In this document: one piece after another, positions 56,915 to 64,000 of the stretch
Layout: every line of letters begins with the position of its first letter
Numbering within the stretch: the first letter of the stretch is position 1
Source of the DNA: Ensifer adhaerens
GTDB lineage: Bacteria > Pseudomonadota > Alphaproteobacteria > Rhizobiales > Rhizobiaceae
Direction: 5' to 3'
DNA: 64,000 nucleotides
NCBI RefSeq assembly: GCF_000697965.2
Contig: NZ_CP015880.1
Location: 2,232,001 to 2,296,000 of the forward strand
Program-made: the position numbers and the translations under genes
Notes under the pieces: model-generated
What the model was told of the DNA's origin: nothing
What the model saw: the letters and a program-made list of their open reading frames with translations, nothing else
Database searches by the model: none

Positions 56915-57481
56915 ATTTGCGGTGGTGACGCAAGCGGATTTGCGCGGAGAGGCCAAACAATGGCGCCGGCGGAACGGATGCTTGTGTATGGACGCCATGC
57001 GCCCCAAACGATGTCTCGGGCGGCACGTCAGGAGACCTGCGAAGGTCCCGCTAGTAGGCCGACTTCACGACCCGAATGAGGGCAGCCCCACGCAACCGTG
57101 ACAAACCCGGCGCCCTTCCCGGTGTTGGGACGCCACCCTATCCGCGCCTCTGCCGCCCGAGGTACGCGTCATCCGCCAGCCCATCTCGCCGCAGCGATAG
57201 ACAAACCTGCAAACGCCCGTTCGCGCCCGCCATCGGGACGGCAATCGCAGAGCTGATCGCTACGCCGACCCCTGGAGCGTCCCGCACGTTCATCCCCCAC
57301 GCGGGCACAGCGATAAACAGACCCTGGCGCGCAACCGAGCGACAGCTGGTCTTCGCCTCAGGTCAGGAGACAAAGGAAAACGGGCGAAGCCTGCGCCTCG
57401 CCCGTTCCTAGAGCAAATGTTGCAGCGCCCGCTTCAACGGACGCAGCAAGGTCCAGCGCCACGATATGGCGGCGGCTGAAA
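56915..57481. other. Gap of about 570 bases between the regulator gene and ettA
   Basis: No credible gene. It holds the ettA terminator at 57375-57406. I looked for a SAM- or SAH-binding riboswitch ahead of the regulator-metF unit on the minus strand and did not recognise one. Confidence 0.5.
57375..57406 (-). terminator. Terminator downstream of ettA
   Basis: AACGGGCGA (57379-57387) pairs with TCGCCCGTT (57398-57406). On the minus strand the stem is followed by TTTTCC. It lies about 75 bases past the ettA stop. Confidence 0.7.
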
Positions 57482-59131
<1,650 letters not shown>

Positions 59132-59340
59132 GAGGGAATGCTCCGCAGGGATAAGGAAATTTGCCCGCTATGTAGGCGAATTATAGGAAGGGGGCAATGA
59201 TCAAAGGCATCCGCCCCCGCCCTATCCCAAAACGAACATCCCGATCGGAACGCCCGGCAGGCTCTCCCGGAAGGCGCCTAAAGCCGGCGCGGTCAAGGCC
59301 GCACCATAAGGCGCTGCCATGGCCGACCGGGCGAAACGCC

Positions 59341-60123
59341 CTACCCGCGACCGGCAGTATCGGCGATACCCTTGGCGCACTTGAACTCGGTCGTGCCTGC
59401 GGCCTGGATCAGCGGCCCGAGGCTCGCAGCCTTCATGACATCGCCCGTGAGCCCGATCGTCAGCCCGGTGATGATGCTGCGGCCCTGCACGGTCTGGCAG
59501 CGCATGCGCACCCGGTCGCCGGCTCCAGCGCCAAAACTCTGGTCGAAGGCCTGCTTGATCGCCGCCTCATCGAGTTCCGCACCCACACGCTGGCGGAAAA
59601 GTGCCCCGACCGCCGAGCGGTTGAGCTCTTCCAGCATGCGCAGCTGCACCGAGAAATAGTCGTCGACCGAGCCGCTCTGGCAGGTGCCGCTTCGCAGCCA
59701 CTGGTGCCGGTCGAGACCGGATTGCACGCCGGGCATGGCGATAAGCAGCCGCGCCGCGGTGTCGTCGGCCATGGCAAGCTTCGGCAGCTCCAGCCAGCTG
59801 CCCTTGCGGTCGGTTGCCCGCGCTTCTGCCGCGACCCCGCAATAGCTCTTGCGCAGCGGCCACAGGCCATGCAGCGAGAGGTTGGTGGCATCGAAGCGTT
59901 CCGCCGTCTGGCTCTCGCATTCCTTGCGTTGCGGCCGCGTCTCGCAGAAACCGGGCTGCCAGCTGACCGCCAGCACGTAGTCGGTGCGGCTGGTTGAACT
60001 CGCCGGCGGAGCACCCTTGGATGCGTCTTCACCGGCAGCAAAGGCGCCGGAACCAAGCAACAGCGTCAGCGCTGCTAGGATGCCCGCCACAGAACCTGAT
60101 ATCGCTTTACAAAAACGGACCAT
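59341..60123 (-). CDS. Secreted RNase T2-family protein with degenerate second active-site motif
   Basis: The 260-residue protein has a signal peptide (about residues 1-30, ending AFAA). It has the RNase T2 fold markers: VLAVSWQPGFCE, the first catalytic motif LSLHGLWP (His 85), and a second motif region RHQWLRSGTC (139-148). In standard enzymes the second motif is HEWxKHGTC. Here the Glu is Gln 141, the Lys is Arg 144 and the catalytic His is Ser 145, so full RNase activity is doubtful. Cysteines for the conserved disulfides seem present. GGGAGGATATC sets the start. It may have become an RNA-binding or inhibitor-like protein, or use an alternative residue. Confidence 0.82.
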   Translation of the reverse strand: MVRFCKAISGSVAGILAALTLLLGSGAFAAGEDASKGAPPASSTSRTDYVLAVSWQPGFCETRPQRKECESQTAERFDATNLSLHGLWPLRKSYCGVAAEARATDRKGSWLELPKLAMADDTAARLLIAMPGVQSGLDRHQWLRSGTCQSGSVDDYFSVQLRMLEELNRSAVGALFRQRVGAELDEAAIKQAFDQSFGAGAGDRVRMRCQTVQGRSIITGLTIGLTGDVMKAASLGPLIQAAGTTEFKCAKGIADTAGRG

Positions 60124-60309
60124 GATATCCTCCCGCAAAAACAAAACGGGAACAAATATCGCCCAAAACGGGAAAATTGCAACCCCTAATGTAATGCACC
60201 GTCAAATCGCTTGTGACCTCATGCGCAACGATCAACAAGCGGCGATTGCCTTTGCCACGCAAATCGATTTGAAATCTCAAAGGTCTGTCGATTGCTTCCG
60301 GGAGTAGAG

Positions 60310-61245
60310 ATGTTCGGGCAGGTGAAGACGCATCAGAGCCCGACCGGTGCCAGCTTGAGCTGGCGGCATTTTCCGGCAACCACAGAAGCCCGCGGCATCC
60401 TTCTCGTCAGCCATGGCCTTGCCGAGCATTCCGGCCGATATGCCCGCTTTGCCGAGGCGATGGCCGGCCACGGCTTCCATGTCTATGCCCACGACCATCG
60501 CGGCCACGGCGCGACGCAGGCGCCTGACGCCCAGCTTGGGATGTTCGCAAGCCGCGACGGCCTCGACAAGATATTCGCGGACATCCGGGCAGTGCGGGAG
60601 ATTGCGACCACCGCCCATCCGGGCTTGCCGGTCATCCTCTTCGGCCATTCCATGGGTGGACTGATCGCGCTCAATGCCGCCGAAACCGATCCCGGCCTCT
60701 ACGATGCGCTTGCCGTCTGGAACTCCAACTTCCGGCCGGGCCTTGCCGGCCGTGGCGGACAGGTGATCCTGAAGATCGAAAAGGCGCTCAAAGGGTCTGA
60801 CGTGCCGAGCCCGCTTCTGACCAAGCTCACCTTCGGCATGTGGGGCGGCGCCATCAAGGATCGCAAGACCGATCTCGACTGGCTGTCGCGCGACGATGCC
60901 GAGGTCGCCAAATACGCCGCCGACCCGCTCTGCGGCTTCGATGCGACGGTCTCGCTCTGGCTCGATCTTTTCCGCCTGTCCTTCGATGGAGCCCGGCCCG
61001 ACCGGCTGGCGCGGCTCCGGAAAAACCTGCCCATTCATCTCGTCGGCGGCAGCGCTGACCCGTCGACCGAGATGGGCAACGCCGTCCGCTGGCTTGGCAC
61101 GAAGATGGAAGCCGCCGGTCTCAGCGACGTTAGCGTCACCGTCTATGACGGCATGCGCCACGAAACACTGAACGAACTCGGCCGGGACGAGGCGACGGCC
61201 GACTTTGCCGCCTGGTGCCTGCGCGCCGTCGCAGGGCGGCGCTGA
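60310..61245 (+). CDS. Alpha/beta hydrolase, monoacylglycerol-lipase-like
   Basis: The 311-residue protein belongs to the serine-aminopeptidase S33/lysophospholipase group. It has GILLVSHGLAEHSGRYARFAEAMAGHGFHVYAHDHRGHGAT, the nucleophile elbow FGHSMGG (Ser 114), and the late His in YDGMRHETLNE with HLVGGSADP carrying the Asp. It probably cleaves monoacylglycerols or lysophospholipids in the cytoplasm. It starts 11 bases before the next gene's start after its own stop, so the three plus-strand genes here may be one operon. Confidence 0.87.
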   Translation: MFGQVKTHQSPTGASLSWRHFPATTEARGILLVSHGLAEHSGRYARFAEAMAGHGFHVYAHDHRGHGATQAPDAQLGMFASRDGLDKIFADIRAVREIATTAHPGLPVILFGHSMGGLIALNAAETDPGLYDALAVWNSNFRPGLAGRGGQVILKIEKALKGSDVPSPLLTKLTFGMWGGAIKDRKTDLDWLSRDDAEVAKYAADPLCGFDATVSLWLDLFRLSFDGARPDRLARLRKNLPIHLVGGSADPSTEMGNAVRWLGTKMEAAGLSDVSVTVYDGMRHETLNELGRDEATADFAAWCLRAVAGRR

Positions 61246-61256
61246 CCGGAAATATC

Positions 61257-62210
61257 ATGGCCGACATGTCGCTTCCCAAGATCGCCGCCGACCACAACCG
61301 CATCTCCTTCGGGCTGACACTGATGGTGATCTCGGTGCTTCTGTCGCCGCTGATCGACATCTTCGCCAAGCTCGCGATCGCCACCGTTCCCTCGGCCGAA
61401 ATCACCGCCGTGCGCTTTCTGCTGCAGGTCGTCTTCATCCTGCCGATCGTGCTCTTCCGCGGCAGCCTGTTTGATCTCACCTGGAAGAAGACCGGGCTGC
61501 ACGCGTTGCGCGGCGGTCTGCTGGTCGTGACCATGCTCTCCTTCATTACCACGCTGAAGGTCATGGAAGTCGCCGACGCGATCGCGATCTTCTTCGTCGA
61601 GCCGATCATCCTCACGATCCTTGGCAGCATCTTCCTGAAGGAGACGATCGGCTGGCGGCGCTACACCGCCTGCGGCGTCGGCTTCTTCGGCGCGCTGCTC
61701 GTCATCCAGCCGAGCATGCAGGAGGTCGGCTGGATCGCCCTTCTGCCTGTTGTGGCCGCCTTTGGCCTTGCCGTTTTCCTGCTCGTCACCCGCATGGTCG
61801 CGCAAAATGAGGACCCCTGGTCGATGCAGTTTCACGCCGGCGTCTGGGGCGCGCTCTTCTGTCTCGTGCTGCTTTATTTCGGCGAAGGCACCGGTTCCGG
61901 CATCTTCGATCCGGTCTGGCCAGAAGGGTACACCTGGTATTACCTGCTCGGCGTCGGCGTCACCGCCACCATTTCAGGCGTGCTCGGCGTCTATGCCTAT
62001 CGCGCCGCCCCGGCCTCGGTGCTGGCGCCGCTGCAGTATCTCGAAATCGTTTCGGCCACGATCTTCGGCTGGCTCGTCTTCGGCGACCTGCCCGACGCGC
62101 TGAAGTGGCTCGGCATCGCCATCATCATCGGCTCCGGCCTCTACATCATCTGGCGCGAGCGCCGCGTGCACAAGGACACGAGCGTCGCTCCGGTGTCGCC
62201 AGCCATCTGA
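61257..62210 (+). CDS. EamA-family (DMT) transporter
   Basis: The 317-residue inner-membrane protein has ten helices in two EamA repeats: LSPLIDIFAKLAIATVPSAEITAVRFLLQ to DAIAIFFVEPIILTILGSIFLKETIGWRRY, and then APASVLAPLQYLEIVSATIFGWLVFGDLP. It is close to the RarD/YdcZ-like permeases of unknown cargo. It starts 11 bases after the hydrolase stop, so co-transcription is likely. A start 3 codons later (MSLPK) is also possible. Confidence 0.86.
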   Translation: MADMSLPKIAADHNRISFGLTLMVISVLLSPLIDIFAKLAIATVPSAEITAVRFLLQVVFILPIVLFRGSLFDLTWKKTGLHALRGGLLVVTMLSFITTLKVMEVADAIAIFFVEPIILTILGSIFLKETIGWRRYTACGVGFFGALLVIQPSMQEVGWIALLPVVAAFGLAVFLLVTRMVAQNEDPWSMQFHAGVWGALFCLVLLYFGEGTGSGIFDPVWPEGYTWYYLLGVGVTATISGVLGVYAYRAAPASVLAPLQYLEIVSATIFGWLVFGDLPDALKWLGIAIIIGSGLYIIWRERRVHKDTSVAPVSPAI

Positions 62211-62257
62211 CAACAAAGCCATCTGAAAACAAAAGAAAGACCATCGGGAGGAATATC

Positions 62258-63904
62258 ATGAAAACTGGAGGTCAGCTCATCGTTGACGCGCTCGTCGCCA
62301 ACGGGGTGAAGCGCATCGCCTGCGTGCCGGGGGAAAGCTATCTCGCCGTGCTCGACGCGCTCTACGACACCGACATCGACGTGCTCGTCTGCCGCCAGGA
62401 AGGCGGGGCCGCGATGATGGCGGATGCCTGGGGGCGGCTGACCGGCGAGCCCGGCATCTGCATGGTGACCCGCGGCCCTGGCGCGACCAACGCTTCCGCC
62501 GGCCTCCATGTCGCCAAGCAGGATTCGATCCCGATGATCCTCTTCATCGGCCAAGTGCAGAGCGAAGCGCGCGAGCGCGAGGCCTTCCAGGAGATCGAAT
62601 ACCGCCGCGCCTTCACCGAGGTCGCCAAATGGGTGGGCGAGATCGACGATCCCGCCCGCATTCCGGAATTCGTCACCCGCGCCTTCGCGGTCGCCACGTC
62701 CGGCCGCCCCGGCCCTGTCGTGCTGACGCTCCCCGAGGACATGCTGACCCGCAGCGCCGAGGCGCCCGCCGCCAAACCCTACCAGCCGGTCGAGGGTCAT
62801 CCAGGTCCGGCGCAGATGAAGCGGCTCGGCGAAATGCTGAGCAACGCCAAGCGCCCGATCGCCGTCCTCGGCGGCACTCGCTGGACAGCGGAAAGCGTTG
62901 CTGAATTCCAGCGCTTCGCTGAACGCTGGAAGCTGCCGGTCGGCTGCTCCTTCCGTCGCCAGATGCTGTTTGATCACCTGCACCCGATGTACGCCGGCGA
63001 CGTCGGCATCGGCATCAACCCCGCTCTGGCAAAAGAGGTCAAGGAAGCGGATCTCATCCTGCTTATCGGCGGCCGCTTCTCGGAAATGCCCTCGTCCGGC
63101 TACACGCTGATGGACAGCCCCTACCCGCACCAGACGCTGGTGCATGTGCATCCTGACAGTTCCGAACTCGGCCGTGTTTACAGGCCGGAGCTGGCGATTG
63201 CCGCCAGCCCGCGCGACTTCGTCGCCGCGCTCGAAAGCCTTGCACCGCCGAGCGAACCGAGCTGGTCCGCACGCACCGAGACCATGCACGCCGCCTATCT
63301 CAAGTGGTCGACCCCGCCGGAAACCGGCCCGGGCGCGGTGCAGATGGGCCCGATCATGAACTGGATCGAGGCGAACGTGCCGGAGGATACGATCTTCACC
63401 AACGGCGCCGGCAACTACGCCACCTGGGTGCATCGCTTCCACCGCTTCCGCCGCTACGCCACCCAGGCAGCCCCGGCTTCGGGCTCAATGGGTTACGGCC
63501 TGCCGGCGGCGGTCGCCGCCAAGCAGCTGCATCCGGATCGCGAAGTCATCTGCTTTGCCGGGGATGGCTGCTTCCTGATGCACGGCCAGGAATTCGCAAC
63601 CGCCGTGCGCTACCGCCTGCCGATCATCACCGTCGTCGTCAACAACGGTATCTACGGCACGATCCGCATGCACCAGGAGCGCGACTATCCCGGCCGCGTC
63701 AGCGCCACCGATCTCACCAACCCGGATTTCGCAGCCCTTGCCCGCGCCTATGGCGGCCACGGCGAGACGGTCGAGAAGACGGAAGAGTTTGCCGACGCCT
63801 TCCTCAGGGCGCGCGCCAGCGGCAAGCCGGCGATCATCGAGATCAAGCTCGATCCCGAAGCGATCACCCCGACGCGCACGCTAAGCGAGATCAGGGCGGG
63901 CTGA
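62258..63904 (+). CDS. ThDP-dependent enzyme, acetolactate-synthase-like
   Basis: The 548-residue protein has the three domains of the pyruvate-oxidase/acetolactate-synthase family. The N-terminal PYR domain has the catalytic Glu in CRQEGGAAMMADAWGR (about 48). The middle domain has PIAVLGGTRW. The C-terminal PP domain has the ThDP motif FAGDGCFLMHGQEFATAVRYRLPIITVVVNNGIYGTI. Length, and absence of a neighbouring small regulatory subunit, argue against IlvB. It could be a benzoylformate-decarboxylase-like or related carboligase. GGGAGGAATATC precedes the ATG. It follows the EamA gene by 47 bases and ends at a terminator, so it is probably the last gene of the unit. Confidence 0.85.
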   Translation: MKTGGQLIVDALVANGVKRIACVPGESYLAVLDALYDTDIDVLVCRQEGGAAMMADAWGRLTGEPGICMVTRGPGATNASAGLHVAKQDSIPMILFIGQVQSEAREREAFQEIEYRRAFTEVAKWVGEIDDPARIPEFVTRAFAVATSGRPGPVVLTLPEDMLTRSAEAPAAKPYQPVEGHPGPAQMKRLGEMLSNAKRPIAVLGGTRWTAESVAEFQRFAERWKLPVGCSFRRQMLFDHLHPMYAGDVGIGINPALAKEVKEADLILLIGGRFSEMPSSGYTLMDSPYPHQTLVHVHPDSSELGRVYRPELAIAASPRDFVAALESLAPPSEPSWSARTETMHAAYLKWSTPPETGPGAVQMGPIMNWIEANVPEDTIFTNGAGNYATWVHRFHRFRRYATQAAPASGSMGYGLPAAVAAKQLHPDREVICFAGDGCFLMHGQEFATAVRYRLPIITVVVNNGIYGTIRMHQERDYPGRVSATDLTNPDFAALARAYGGHGETVEKTEEFADAFLRARASGKPAIIEIKLDPEAITPTRTLSEIRAG

Positions 63905-63925
63905 GCAAGTCTTGTTCGTGAAGGG

Positions 63926-63963
63926 TCCAATCACGGCGCAGACGCGCCGTGATTGGATTTCTG
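63926..63963 (+). terminator. Rho-independent terminator after the ThDP enzyme gene
   Basis: A perfect 14-bp stem (63926-63939 with 63944-63957) with loop AGAC is followed by TTTCTGT. Confidence 0.85.
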
Positions 63964-64000
63964 TGACAAGCACAGGAATGAGGGCGATGGAGCATTTGCG

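Noticed and set aside
56915..57374. SAM/SAH riboswitch ahead of the metF unit
   Set aside because: I could not find the conserved cores of these riboswitch classes on the minus strand; the palindromic operator explains control better.
57076..57411. Frame of about 110 codons between the regulator gene and ettA
   Set aside because: Random-looking composition, no ribosome site, and it runs through the ettA terminator.
62258..63904. IlvB (biosynthetic acetolactate synthase)
   Set aside because: No regulatory-subunit gene follows and the neighbours are a transporter and a hydrolase; only the ThDP family level is supported.

Overview
The window is a high-GC, gene-dense piece of an alphaproteobacterial chromosome. 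It is most likely from the Sinorhizobium/Ensifer branch of the Rhizobiaceae. The main reasons are a long FtsZ of 595 residues ending in an [10 protein letters not shown] tail, the ddlB-ftsQ-ftsA-ftsZ-lpxC-bamD-recN-ligA order, the betaine-lipid genes btaA-btaB, a PPi-type phosphofructokinase, and rhizobial-type palindromic repeats. I see no insertion sequence, prophage, CRISPR array, tRNA or rRNA.

Layout. At 1-6850 there is the end of an aminopeptidase P gene, azlCD, panBC and small accessory genes (a secreted protein, a glyoxalase-fold protein, a hexapeptide acetyltransferase). At 6885-36994 a minus-strand block holds the division and cell-wall (dcw) cluster. In transcription order it is mraZ, rsmH, ftsL, ftsI, murE, murF, mraY, murD, ftsW, murG, murC, murB, then ddlB, ftsQ, ftsA, ftsZ, lpxC, bamD, recN, a membrane-anchored acyltransferase-like gene and ligA. 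Three unrelated genes (a secreted protein, an MFS transporter on the opposite strand, and aquaporin Z) split it between murB and ddlB. Many junctions overlap or are separated by a few bases, as expected for a co-transcribed operon.

At 36995-38056 lies the mraZ upstream region, with four ATGGG boxes at an exact 10-bp period, a (GA)15 tract and the RNase P RNA gene rnpB. From 38057 to 53000 there is a mixed region rich in peptidoglycan hydrolases (two small lytic transglycosylases, an amidase, a GH25 lysozyme, an MltB-like enzyme). It also holds a DjlA-like co-chaperone, pfp, a LysE exporter, a beta-lactamase-fold hydrolase, a frameshifted GGDEF-EAL gene and btaAB. From 53226 to the end come two EamA transporters, a 25-residue membrane miniprotein with its own promoter and terminator, an ArsR-methyltransferase regulator beside metF, ettA, an RNase T2-like protein with a degenerate active site, a lysophospholipase-like hydrolase and a ThDP enzyme.

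Most of the window is core housekeeping DNA. Lipid II synthesis (Mur enzymes, MraY, MurG), septal polymerisation (FtsW, FtsI), the divisome (FtsL, FtsQ, FtsA, FtsZ) and the outer-membrane steps (LpxC, BamD) lie together, with wall-remodelling enzymes nearby. I found no clear new multi-gene system. The best leads are regulatory sites (MraZ boxes, the ArsR operator, inverted repeats before ddlB and the MFS gene), the miniprotein unit, and two proteins with eroded catalytic sites. No database search was possible, so family names rest on motifs, length and gene order.
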